In this document: positions 7,810 through 17,552 of the stretch, piece by piece
Numbering within the stretch: the stretch's first letter is position 1
Layout: each line of letters opens with the position of its first letter
The notes under the pieces: generated by a model
The model's input: the letters and a program-made list of their open reading frames with translations, nothing else
What the model was told of the DNA's origin: nothing
Database searches by the model: none
Origin: Rhodobacterales bacterium 34-62-10
GTDB taxonomy: Bacteria > Pseudomonadota > Alphaproteobacteria > Rhodobacterales > Rhodobacteraceae
DNA length: 17,552 bases
Assembly (NCBI GenBank): GCA_002282555.1
Contig: NCJR01000008.1
Coordinates: forward strand, 1 to 17,552
Reading direction: 5' to 3'
Position numbers and translations under genes: made by a program

Positions 7810-8271
7810 TCAGCCACGCCCGCGATAGGGCGGCACGCCCTGATCGGGGAACCAAACGTTATCTGGAAGAGGGCCGGTCTGGTAGAACACATCAATCGGG
7901 ATACCGCCGCGCGGATACCAATAGCCGCCTATGCGCAGCCATTCAGGGGCGAGCAGGTCAACCAGCCGTCTGCCGATCGAAACCGTACAATCCTCGTGAA
8001 ACGCACCATGGTTGCGGAAAGACCCGAGATATAGCTTCAGCGATTTGCTTTCCACCAGCCAGTGCTGAGGCACGTAGTCGATCACCAGATGCGCAAAGTC
8101 AGGCTGGCCGGTCATCGGACAAAGCGAGGTGAATTCGGGGGCGGTAAAGCGCACGCAATAAGCGGTACCCGCCTGCGGGTTCGCCACCTTTTCCAGCACC
8201 GCAGCCTCGGGGCTTTGCGGCAGCGCGGTAGCACTGCCAAGCTGTTGCAGATCCTTGTAGATATCAGTCAT
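7810..8271 (-). CDS. queF: NADPH-dependent 7-cyano-7-deazaguanine reductase (preQ0 reductase)
   Basis: Reduces preQ0 to preQ1, the base later inserted into tRNA for queuosine. From ATG 8269-8271, preceded by GAGGGAG, it has 153 residues, the short single-domain (type I) form. Catalytic Cys51 lies in [13 protein letters not shown] and Asp58 is in place. The QueF motif ESKSLKLY (about 74-81), which contacts NADPH, is followed by [10 protein letters not shown] with His92 and Glu93. The ending [12 protein letters not shown] is the usual family terminus, so the gene is complete. It is the last gene of queCDEF, 17 bases after queE. Cytoplasmic. Confidence 0.95.
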   Translation of the reverse strand: MTDIYKDLQQLGSATALPQSPEAAVLEKVANPQAGTAYCVRFTAPEFTSLCPMTGQPDFAHLVIDYVPQHWLVESKSLKLYLGSFRNHGAFHEDCTVSIGRRLVDLLAPEWLRIGGYWYPRGGIPIDVFYQTGPLPDNVWFPDQGVPPYRGRG

Positions 8272-8288
8272 GTCGATCTCCCTCGCGG

Positions 8289-9026
8289 TCAAACGCCGCG
8301 TTTGTTGCCCCACAGCAGAACGTGCAGTTGCGGCAGCACATGGGCGGCAAACCAGCGGTCGGCCATCACCCGATCGACCAGCCAGCCCATGCGCTGCAAA
8401 ATACCGTCGGTGTCGATAAAGGCGTCGTCATCCTGCGGCCCCGGCGGGGTGTGATTGCCCGGTTGCAGATAGACCGGCAAGCCCGGAAACCGCGTGGCCG
8501 CATCACGGGCATAGGCATAATCCTCTGCATCGAACACCACGAATTTCAGCACGATTTGCGGCCCTGCGACGGCGGACTCCACACAGGCCCTCAGTGCCGC
8601 CCAGTCGGTCGTCATTACACTGGAGGGTGGTTTGGGGCTCAGCACCAGCACATCCAGATCGGCAAACCAGTCGCGGCTGACCGAGCCTTGGGTTTCGAGC
8701 GCAAAGCGGTAGCCCTCTGCCTGCCCCTGCCGGATCAGCGGCCCCAAGGGCTGAATGGCTGGATTTCCCCCCGACAACGACACCATCAAGGGCTGGTCCC
8801 CCGACAGCGTGCGAACCTGATCAAGCACCTCCTCAGTGCTCATCGCGCGCCAGTCGGCGCGAAAGCGGCTGTCCACGGCGTGCAGGCTGTCGCACCATGC
8901 ACAGCGATAATCACAGCCGCCGGTGCGCACGAAGACGGTGGGTTGGCCGATCAACGCGCCCTCGCCCTGAATGGTCGGCCCGAAGATTTCAGAGATGCGG
9001 ATTTCGTCTGCGACAGCATAATTCAC
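8289..9026 (-). CDS. queE: 7-carboxy-7-deazaguanine synthase, radical SAM
   Basis: Converts 6-carboxytetrahydropterin to 7-carboxy-7-deazaguanine. From GTG 9026 it has 245 residues. [10 protein letters not shown] opens the domain, and the radical-SAM cysteines are in CDYRCAWC (Cys38, Cys42, Cys45) binding a 4Fe-4S cluster; SLSGGNPA provides the SAM-side glycine motif. I chose the GTG because it overlaps the queD stop (GTGA) and gives the usual family N-terminus; the frame is open further up to 9101 but that part lies inside queD. It is somewhat long for the family, with an extra C-terminal tail found in proteobacterial forms. Confidence 0.93.
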   Translation of the reverse strand: MNYAVADEIRISEIFGPTIQGEGALIGQPTVFVRTGGCDYRCAWCDSLHAVDSRFRADWRAMSTEEVLDQVRTLSGDQPLMVSLSGGNPAIQPLGPLIRQGQAEGYRFALETQGSVSRDWFADLDVLVLSPKPPSSVMTTDWAALRACVESAVAGPQIVLKFVVFDAEDYAYARDAATRFPGLPVYLQPGNHTPPGPQDDDAFIDTDGILQRMGWLVDRVMADRWFAAHVLPQLHVLLWGNKRGV

Positions 9027-9379
9027 GGCCGGTATTCCGCCCAGGTCTTCGGCGTCTCGCTGACCCGCACCGCCACGGTTTCCGGTAGGCGCGACTTGCA
9101 CCAGTCATAGAAATGCTGCGCCAGAACTTCTGACGTCACCCCATCATGACCAAGCACCTCGTTCAGGTGGCGATGATCAAAATGATCGTCGATGTAGCAC
9201 TTGAGCGGGGCAAGATCGTGGTAATCGCGGACGAAGCCGAAGGCGCTCAGCTTGGCCGAGGCAAGCTCCACCACCACAATGTAATTGTGGCCGTGCAGCC
9301 GCGCGCATTGATGATCCACCGGCAGCTGGCACAGTTGATGCGAGGCGGAAAAGTGGAATTCCTTGGTGATGCGGAACAT
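9023..9379 (-). CDS. queD: 6-carboxy-5,6,7,8-tetrahydropterin synthase
   Basis: Makes 6-carboxytetrahydropterin from dihydroneopterin triphosphate, the first committed step to preQ0. It has 118 residues, the normal length. Zinc ligands are His14 (FSASH), His29 and His31 (LHGHNY), with catalytic Cys25 four residues before His29. His71 and Glu108 (RVSETP) are in the usual places for the catalytic relay. The start ATG overlaps the queC stop by ATGA, indicating coupled translation. Complete. Confidence 0.95.
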   Translation of the reverse strand: MFRITKEFHFSASHQLCQLPVDHQCARLHGHNYIVVVELASAKLSAFGFVRDYHDLAPLKCYIDDHFDHRHLNEVLGHDGVTSEVLAQHFYDWCKSRLPETVAVRVSETPKTWAEYRP

Positions 9380-10077
9380 CAGACCGTCCCCCGCTTGACG
9401 GCTTCACGCCAGAAATCCGCATCGGCGTATTCGGTCGGATCAGCAATCCCTGCCAGATCGAAGGCCTCGCGCCGCTCAACGCAGGTGCCACAGCGCCCGC
9501 AATGGACTGCGCCCCCCTTGTAGCAGGACCAAGTCTGCGCAAAAGGCGTGCCGTGCCTTGCACCATCGGTGACAATGGCCGATTTCGGCACATTCACATA
9601 GGGCGCCAGCAGCGCGATGTCAGCATATCCGTCCAGCGCATAGCGTTGCATAGTCTGGAATGCGTCGATGAATCCGGGGCGGCAATCGGGGTAGATGAAA
9701 TGATCGCCGCCATGCACTGCGGTGGCCACGGCATCCGCCCTGCGTGATGCAGCGACCCCGAAGGCGACGGCCAACATGATCGCATTGCGGTTCGGCACGA
9801 CGGTGATGCGCATGCTCTCTTCGGCGTAATGCCCGTCGGGCACCGCCACATCATCGGTTAGAGCCGAGCCAGACAGGCTTTGGCCAATCGCGCGAATGTC
9901 GATGATCTGATGCGGCACGTTCAAGCGCGTCGCACAGGCTGCCGCAAAGTCCAACTCTTTGCGGTGCCGCTGTCCGTAATCAAACGACAGCAGCCCGAGC
10001 AGGTCATGCTCTGCCGCGACCCTGTGGGCCAGCGAAACGGAGTCCAATCCGCCGGAGCAGATGACGATGGTTTTCAT
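9379..10077 (-). CDS. queC: 7-cyano-7-deazaguanine (preQ0) synthase
   Basis: ATP-dependent conversion of 7-carboxy-7-deazaguanine to preQ0. From ATG 10075-10077, with AAGGA eight bases upstream, it has 232 residues. The PP-loop SGGLDS is at residues 8-13; HGGDH and YPDCRPGF lie near the middle. Zinc cysteines are Cys185, Cys193, Cys196 and Cys199 (CYKGGAVHCGRCGTC). First gene of the queCDEF operon. The frame is open further upstream to 10200, but that stretch holds the promoter and shows no family similarity. Confidence 0.95.
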   Translation of the reverse strand: MKTIVICSGGLDSVSLAHRVAAEHDLLGLLSFDYGQRHRKELDFAAACATRLNVPHQIIDIRAIGQSLSGSALTDDVAVPDGHYAEESMRITVVPNRNAIMLAVAFGVAASRRADAVATAVHGGDHFIYPDCRPGFIDAFQTMQRYALDGYADIALLAPYVNVPKSAIVTDGARHGTPFAQTWSCYKGGAVHCGRCGTCVERREAFDLAGIADPTEYADADFWREAVKRGTV

Positions 10078-10131
10078 GCAGGTGTCCTTGTTTTGACCGG
10101 GTAGGCTGCGACCGGTATTCTGAGTGCAGTG

Positions 10132-10160
10132 GCTATACTTCGATGATTGTGGCAAGGCAA
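10132..10160 (-). promoter_or_regulatory. Candidate sigma-70 promoter of queCDEF
   Basis: On the minus strand, TTGCCT (10155-10160), exactly 17 bases, then TATAGC (10132-10137). It is 55 bases upstream of the queC start. Each hexamer matches consensus at four of six places. No preQ1 riboswitch was recognised in the leader. Confidence 0.45.
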
Positions 10161-10190
10161 TACGAAAGCTGTGGCCCGATGCGCGCTTGG

Positions 10191-11690
10191 TCAGATCCAC
10201 GCCGCAAGATAGCGTTTCGCCTGCGCGCAGGCCGTAGCCAGATCATGCCCCCGCGCCAGATGGACGGCGATGGCGCTGGCAAGGGTGCAGCCGGTGCCGC
10301 GGCGACTGCCGGGTTTGCGCACATTGGCAAATCGAAGCGGGGCCGCTTCAGGGCGCAGCAGCCAGTCGATCGCCTCGGGGCCTTCGGCATGACCTCCCTT
10401 GAGCAACACCGCCCGCGTACCCATGGCGAAAAGGACACTCGCCGTGTGATCCAGTCCGGCACCAGGGGCGAGGCCGGTCAGGATAGCGGCCTCGGGCAGA
10501 TTCGGGGTGACCACGGCGGCGCGCGGGATAAGTCGGACGATCATCGCGGCCCGCCCGGCGGCGTCCAGCAGCGAAACCCCGGCGCTGGTGGCTAGAACCG
10601 GATCAAGCACAAAGGGCACATCGGGCAACGCTTCGGCTACCGCCACAACAATCCCAGCATTGGCCAGCATCCCCAGCTTGGCCGCAAGCAGCAGACCGGC
10701 GGCGCGGATCTGTGCTGCGACCATGGCAGGCGGTACCGGAAGCACCGCGCAACCCCCCACTGCATCCTGCGCCGTTACCGCCGTCGCCAGTACCTGCGCG
10801 CCGCGCCACGCGCGCAGGCCGGTCGAACAGCACAGCATCACCCGTCCCGCCGGGATCGGCCAATCGGCCAGATCGCCGGGCGACACCATCTGCGCCCCCT
10901 GAATGCTATGCACGGTGCCCGCGGGGCGCAAATCAATCACCGTATCGTTGGCGACAATCTGCGCGACGGCGACAAAGCCAAAGCCCGGTGCCTCAGTGGC
11001 ATCGTCAAAGCCGAAACCGCCAAACCGCCAGCTTGCCATATCAAGCGTCACAATCCGGCCCAGAGGCGATGGCTCCAGCCCGACCAGCACTGACAGCGCC
11101 ATCTGTGCTTGGACTGCGCCGAGCGCCGCCACCGCTGGCCCCAGCACCCCGGCACCGGCACAACTGTCGACCTGCGCGGGCAAATCGGGAAACACCGCGC
11201 GATAACTGGGCGCCGCCCCGCAAAAACCGCCTGCATAGCCCGCCCGCCCGATAATCGAGGCAGAGACCAGCGGCTTGCCCGCCGCAAGGCACAGGTCGGA
11301 CAGGGTGTAGGTCACGGCAAAGCTGTCGGCGGCGTCCACAACCAGATCGGCGGTGGCAATCAGACCGGGGGCATTGGCCGGATCTAGCCGGTCAACAATT
11401 GCCGTGGCTTGACCATCTGGGTTCAGCGCTGTGGCACGGGCCGCCGCAGCCACGGCCTTTGGCTCGCCAATGTCGGCGGCGCGGTAAAGCGTCTGGCGGT
11501 GCAGGTTGGACATCTCCACCTGATCAGGGTCCATGATCGTCAGCCGCCCCACCCCCGCCGCCGCCAGCGCAGGGATCACCGTGCAGCCAAGGCCACCCGC
11601 GCCGATAATGAGCACATGCGCCGCCGTCAGCCGCGCCTGCCCGATGGCCCCGACACCCGGCACCTGCATCTGGCGCGCGTATCGGCTCAT
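10191..11690 (-). CDS. thiF: ThiF–rhodanese fused in frame to an N-terminally truncated ThiD
   Basis: Residues 1-235 are a ThiF/MoeB-type adenylyltransferase that activates the ThiS C-terminus: GAGGLG nucleotide loop (30-35), MDPDQVEMSNLHRQ, VVDAADSF and SCAGAGVLGP. Residues about 245-298 are rhodanese-like with active-site loop CCSTGLRA (Cys288). From about 302 the sequence becomes hydroxymethylpyrimidine kinase ThiD: ATAVTAQDA, KLGMLANAG (about 338-346), FVLDPVLATSAG (360-371), VTPNLPEAA and the anion hole GTGCTLASA with Cys468. ThiD's first ~45 residues, including the substrate-binding GSDxSGGAG strand, are absent, as is the end of the rhodanese domain. The usual CxxC zinc pairs of ThiF are also missing (PSYRAVFP in place of PCYRCxFP). 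The ATG overlaps the thiE stop. ThiF function is plausible; ThiD function is doubtful. Last gene of the thiamine operon. Confidence 0.85.
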   Translation of the reverse strand: MSRYARQMQVPGVGAIGQARLTAAHVLIIGAGGLGCTVIPALAAAGVGRLTIMDPDQVEMSNLHRQTLYRAADIGEPKAVAAAARATALNPDGQATAIVDRLDPANAPGLIATADLVVDAADSFAVTYTLSDLCLAAGKPLVSASIIGRAGYAGGFCGAAPSYRAVFPDLPAQVDSCAGAGVLGPAVAALGAVQAQMALSVLVGLEPSPLGRIVTLDMASWRFGGFGFDDATEAPGFGFVAVAQIVANDTVIDLRPAGTVHSIQGAQMVSPGDLADWPIPAGRVMLCCSTGLRAWRGAQVLATAVTAQDAVGGCAVLPVPPAMVAAQIRAAGLLLAAKLGMLANAGIVVAVAEALPDVPFVLDPVLATSAGVSLLDAAGRAAMIVRLIPRAAVVTPNLPEAAILTGLAPGAGLDHTASVLFAMGTRAVLLKGGHAEGPEAIDWLLRPEAAPLRFANVRKPGSRRGTGCTLASAIAVHLARGHDLATACAQAKRYLAAWI

Positions 11691-12289
11691 GCGATGGCTC
11701 CGGTCGCCTGCACCCAGAGGCGCGTCTGCGCCTTGGGGTCGTGGGCTGTCACCAGATCAGTAACGACAGCCGCCACATCCGCTCCCGCCGCGAACACCTC
11801 GGGCAGCCGCGCAGGTGTCAGCCCGCCGATGGCCACCAGCGGCACCGCCCCGATCCGCGATTTCCAGCGGGTCAGCTTGTCCAGCCCCTGCGGCCGCCAC
11901 GGCATCTGTTTCAAAAACGTCGGCCAGATCGGACCCAGCGCGATATAGGCGGGGTTCAAGGCAAGGGCCCGGTCCAGTTCCGCCCGGTCATGGGTCGATA
12001 GCCCCAGCCGCATCCCGGCGCGGGCGATGGCGGCGGTGTCGGCGCTGTCCAGATCCTCTTGCCGCAGATGGATGACATCCGCCCCGTGATCCAGCGCCGC
12101 CTGCCAGTGATCATTGACGACCAGTTGCGCGCCGTGGCGGGCACAGATGGCCAGCGCCGTCGTAATCTGCGCTGGAACCTCGGCCACATCGCCCTTGAAC
12201 CGCAATTGCACCAGCCGCACGCCCAAAGGCACCAGCCGCGCGATCGTTGCGGCATCTGGCAGCACCGGGTAAAAACGAGGCAAGATCAT
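11687..12289 (-). CDS. thiE: Thiamine phosphate synthase
   Basis: Condenses HMP pyrophosphate with the thiazole phosphate to give thiamine phosphate. It has 200 residues and the family order of motifs: [12 protein letters not shown] near the N-terminus, [25 protein letters not shown] in the middle, [15 protein letters not shown], and VAIGGLTPA in the phosphate-binding end of the barrel. Both ends overlap neighbours by ATGA (thiG stop at its start, thiF start at its stop). Complete; TIM-barrel enzyme, cytoplasmic. Confidence 0.93.
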   Translation of the reverse strand: MILPRFYPVLPDAATIARLVPLGVRLVQLRFKGDVAEVPAQITTALAICARHGAQLVVNDHWQAALDHGADVIHLRQEDLDSADTAAIARAGMRLGLSTHDRAELDRALALNPAYIALGPIWPTFLKQMPWRPQGLDKLTRWKSRIGAVPLVAIGGLTPARLPEVFAAGADVAAVVTDLVTAHDPKAQTRLWVQATGAIA

Positions 12290-13068
12290 CGCAGCCCTCC
12301 CAGCCCCAGATCGGCCATACGAAGAACCGGGGTCGATGGCACCGCCATATCACGCGGCGGCATCAGCCCCGCCTCAAACGCCAGCCGCCCCGCCGCAACC
12401 GCCTGCCCGAAGGCGCGCGCCATGGCCACAGGGTCGCCCGCCTTGGCAACGGCAGTGTTCAGTAGAACCGCATCAAACCCCATTTCCATCGCCTGCGCTG
12501 CCTGACTGGGCGCGCCGATCCCGGCATCAATGATCAACGGCACGCTGCGGAAATGCCCCCGCATCGCGGTCAGCGCATCCACGTGGCGCAGCCCCCGGCC
12601 AGACCCGATGGGCGCGCCCCATGGCATCAGCACCCGGCAGCCCGCATCCAACAGGCGTTCGACCACGATCAAGTCTTCGGTAGTGTAGGGAAACACCACA
12701 AACCCATCGGCGCAAAGTATCCGAGCCGCATCGACCAGCGCAAAGGGGTCAGGTTGCAGCGTGTCGGCGTTGCCGATCACCTCCAGCTTGATCCAGTTGG
12801 TGCCGAACACCTCGCGCGCCATCTGCGCCGTGGTGATCGCCTCGCGCGCCGAATGACATCCGGCGGTGTTGGGCAGGATGAGCGCGCCGGTGGCCTGCAA
12901 GAGCGGCCAAAAGCCGCTTGCGCCGCCATTTGCGGTTTCCCGGCGCAGGGAGACCGTGATTACCCCGCAGCCCGAGGCAGCAATGGCATCGGTCAGCACC
13001 AGAGGTGAGGGGTATTGCGCTGTTCCCAACAGCAGGCGTGACGACACGTCCACATCATATAGCCGCAT
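12286..13068 (-). CDS. thiG: Thiazole synthase
   Basis: Forms the thiazole ring from deoxyxylulose phosphate, dehydroglycine and ThiS-thiocarboxylate. It has 260 residues. The N-terminus [12 protein letters not shown] is typical, Lys94 in [16 protein letters not shown] is the expected Schiff-base lysine, and [15 protein letters not shown] plus [31 protein letters not shown] form the conserved C-terminal half (split here only for description). It starts one base after the thiS stop. It works as a complex with ThiS. Complete. Confidence 0.95.
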   Translation of the reverse strand: MRLYDVDVSSRLLLGTAQYPSPLVLTDAIAASGCGVITVSLRRETANGGASGFWPLLQATGALILPNTAGCHSAREAITTAQMAREVFGTNWIKLEVIGNADTLQPDPFALVDAARILCADGFVVFPYTTEDLIVVERLLDAGCRVLMPWGAPIGSGRGLRHVDALTAMRGHFRSVPLIIDAGIGAPSQAAQAMEMGFDAVLLNTAVAKAGDPVAMARAFGQAVAAGRLAFEAGLMPPRDMAVPSTPVLRMADLGLGGLR

Positions 13069-13069
13069 C

Positions 13070-13256
13070 TCAGCCCCCCTGCATCGGGGCCAGAACCTCG
13101 ACCCGGTCGCCGTCGTGCAGCGGGGTCGTGGCGCGGGCGGCGACGGGGATGAATCCGCCGTTCAGAGCGGTGGCAAGGGCGGTGCCGCCGTAGCCAAGCG
13201 CCATCAGAGCATCGGCCAGATTTGCGGCAGCAACCTCGGTCGGGATGCCGTTCAGT

Positions 13257-13267
<11 letters not shown>
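13070..13267 (-). CDS. thiS: Sulfur carrier protein ThiS (TTG start)
   Basis: Small ubiquitin-fold sulfur carrier; ThiF adenylates its C-terminal Gly-Gly. From TTG 13265-13267 it has 65 residues, beginning RIELNG after the initiator and ending APMQGG. I chose the TTG because a perfect AGGAGG (13274-13279) stands six bases before it and RIELNG is the normal first strand. No ATG is available; a TTG further up at 13288 lacks such a site. It overlaps the restored end of thiO (13257), as expected of a coupled operon. Confidence 0.92.
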
Positions 13268-16250
<2,983 letters not shown>

Positions 16251-16256
16251 ACCGGA

Positions 16257-16285
16257 TTTGTAAGCAGGCGCCTGCACTCCGTCAA
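16257..16285 (-). promoter_or_regulatory. Candidate sigma-70 promoter of the thiamine operon
   Basis: TTGACG (16280-16285), 17 bases, then TACAAA (16257-16262) on the minus strand. Transcription from here would start a few bases before the aptamer, as expected for a riboswitch leader. The spacer contains the palindrome GCAGGCGCCTGC (16264-16275), which could be an extra operator or chance. Confidence 0.6.
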
Positions 16286-16381
16286 GAGCCGCTTCCCGGT
16301 CAATTTCGGAAACGGCAATGTCGACCCGAATACGACTGCGCAAACCTGATGCGATTGGCTTTGGATCTGCTCGCCTCGCCT

Positions 16382-16972
16382 TTATGACGCTGTAATTCCG
16401 GCATCTGCGAGTTGCTCGGGATCGGGCAGGTCGCGCAAAGACGCCATCCCGAAGGCGGCCAAGAAGGCATCTGTGGTGACGAACGTATAGGGTGCGCCCC
16501 GTCGCGGTTCGCGCGGGCCGGTTCCGATCAGGTCTCGCCCCACCAGCCGCCCGATCAGGTCGCGGCTGATCTCCTTGCCGAAAATCTCCTTCAACCCGTC
16601 CCGGCTGATCGGTTGGTGAAAGGCGATCGCCGCCAGCACGGCCAGATCGAACTTCGACAGGTTCAACGCCTGATCCCCCACATCCCCCGCAGCGCGGATG
16701 GCGGGAGCATAGGCAGCGCGCGTCCGCAGCATCCAGCCGCTGCCCACCTGCGCCACCTCGTACGGGCGGCCCTCCAGATCAATCACCAGATCTTCGATTA
16801 GGAGATCGACCGATGCCCCCTGCCCCACGATCCGCGCTAAGTCGTCCCGAGCGACCGGCGAGGCAGAGGCAAAGAGCACTGCCTCTATCCGCCGCATCCA
16901 TTCCCGCCAGCGCTGGTCGGTTGGCAGAACGGCCAGTTCCCGGTCTAGTTCTGGCTGCCCACGCAGCGCCAT
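16382..16972 (-). CDS. ScpB-like protein (SMC–ScpAB type), accessory copy next to DUF1403
   Basis: A 196-residue protein with the ScpB pattern of two winged-helix domains: RIEAVLFASASPVARDDLARIVG (about 28-50), RPYEVAQVGSGWMLRTR (about 69-85), then SKFDLAVLAAIAFHQPISRDGLKEIFG and LIGRLVGRDLIGTGPREPRRGAPYTFVTTDAFLAAFG, typical of ScpB. The start ATG is two bases after the DUF1403 stop, so the two are coupled. Housekeeping ScpB sits with scpA; none is here. ScpB paralogues beside DUF1403 are, from memory, a feature of accessory regions and plasmids in Rhizobiales and Rhodobacterales. Role unknown; chromosome or plasmid maintenance is a guess. Confidence 0.8.
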   Translation of the reverse strand: MALRGQPELDRELAVLPTDQRWREWMRRIEAVLFASASPVARDDLARIVGQGASVDLLIEDLVIDLEGRPYEVAQVGSGWMLRTRAAYAPAIRAAGDVGDQALNLSKFDLAVLAAIAFHQPISRDGLKEIFGKEISRDLIGRLVGRDLIGTGPREPRRGAPYTFVTTDAFLAAFGMASLRDLPDPEQLADAGITAS

Positions 16973-16974
16973 GG

Positions 16975-17552
16975 TCAGATTCCATAGAGGCGAAACGTGT
17001 CTCGCCCTGTCAGCTCACGGACAGCACCCAGGCTGACCAGCCGGTCGCACAGCCGTCGCGCGGCCCGGTCCGACATGAAGTCAAGGGTCGAGGGTGCCAG
17101 CGCATCGCGCGACAGGACCAGTTCGACCGCGCGCGCGGCCCCCTTGGCGCGCAGCTTCGGCACCACCGCGCGCAACCGGACCGCCGCCCGAGAGAGTTCT
17201 CCCGCCAAAGGCAGGGCATGTTGCACCCCGACACCGACCGCCCGATGGCAGGCCAGCCGTAACTCATCCCCGCGCAGGCGCAGATCACGCGCCTTTAGGC
17301 CCAACGATAAAAGCGGCAGAACATGGGTCCACCCCAGTGACTTCGCCAGCGCCGCATCCGCGAGGATCAACGCCGCGGTCTCGCCACGCGGGTTGCCTTC
17401 CAGCACGGCCTCGATGACCTGCGCCGCGCGGTCAACCGGGGTTGGCCCGGTGGCATTAGACCCCATGATCGCGTTGTGAGCTGACTGGTTTGGTGGTCTC
17501 CCCCGCGGCATTCTCCGTTCGAGGGTTGCTCCGGATTGGCCGGCGCCGAGCC
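16975..17552 (-). CDS. DUF1403 family protein, 3' part (frame open to the window edge)
   Basis: Protein of unknown function. The clear part begins VDRAAQVIEAVLEGNPRGE, followed by LILADAALAKSLGWTHVLPLL, RLRGDELRLACHRAV, AVVPKLRAKGAARAVELVL and ends MSDRAARRLCDRLVSLGAVRELTGRDTFRLYG. I recognise this as the C-terminal half of DUF1403. The N-terminal half is not visible. ATG codons at 17511 and 17466 could start a 178- or 163-residue form, but neither has a convincing ribosome binding site, and the frame has no stop before the right edge. Residues between the edge and about VDRAAQ do not look like the family, so a 5' rearrangement is possible. Translationally linked to the ScpB gene. Confidence 0.65.
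   Translation of the reverse strand, partial: LGAGQSGATLERRMPRGRPPNQSAHNAIMGSNATGPTPVDRAAQVIEAVLEGNPRGETAALILADAALAKSLGWTHVLPLLSLGLKARDLRLRGDELRLACHRAVGVGVQHALPLAGELSRAAVRLRAVVPKLRAKGAARAVELVLSRDALAPSTLDFMSDRAARRLCDRLVSLGAVRELTGRDTFRLYGI

Noticed and set aside
8322..9110. 262-codon plus-strand open frame
   Set aside because: Antisense to queE, which has clear radical-SAM motifs; no motif on the plus strand.
10078..10190. preQ1 riboswitch before queC
   Set aside because: The leader lacks the C-rich and A-rich parts of the known aptamers; only a promoter-like pair is visible.

Overview
The window reads as chromosome or large-replicon DNA of an alphaproteobacterium, most likely order Rhodobacterales. 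The reasons are the protein sequences recalled for that group (ThiF with a rhodanese-like tail, a DUF1403/ScpB pair, a caspase-like protein with peptidoglycan-binding modules), the high GC of the right two thirds, and the tightly overlapping operons. Assignment is by recall of families, not by a search.

Layout: (a) 1-1301, minus strand: a lipoprotein-type S8 subtilisin-like protease resembling the passenger of an autotransporter. Its reading frame is closed near the window edge by a third copy of a 7-bp tandem repeat. (b) 1537-1998: a decayed IS1182-family transposase. (c) 2133-3821, plus strand: an exported caspase-fold protein that appears to lack the catalytic cysteine, with three tetratricopeptide-like repeats and two peptidoglycan-binding domains. 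(d) 4030-7169, minus strand: an operon for a FecCD-type ABC importer (binding protein, permease, ATPase), followed by a short, probably truncated gene. (e) 7527-7802: the 3' remnant of bluB. (f) 7810-10077, minus strand: the complete preQ0/preQ1 (queuosine precursor) operon queC-queD-queE-queF with a candidate promoter. (g) 10191-16048, minus strand: a thiamine operon, thiC-thiO-thiS-thiG-thiE-thiF::thiD, behind a TPP riboswitch and a good promoter. (h) 16382-17552, minus strand: an ScpB-like gene directly behind the 3' part of a DUF1403 gene, which is open to the right edge.

The biosynthetic genes work together. QueD, QueE and QueC convert the dihydroneopterin-triphosphate-derived precursor to preQ0, and QueF reduces it to preQ1. 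ThiC makes the thiamine pyrimidine; ThiO, ThiS, ThiG and ThiF make the thiazole; ThiE joins them; ThiD phosphorylates the pyrimidine. Almost every internal gene boundary in both operons is an ATGA/GTGA overlap or a gap of a few bases.

The most interesting points are lesions in otherwise well-preserved genes. They are the (TGCCATC)3 tract that switches the protease frame, a G8 tract and a short G tract that cause two opposite frameshifts in thiO, and an in-frame ThiF::ThiD fusion that has lost the ThiD N-terminus. I did not find an unmistakably new multi-gene system; the phase-variation-like protease is the best candidate for a real novelty. No tRNA, rRNA, CRISPR array or intact mobile element was seen.
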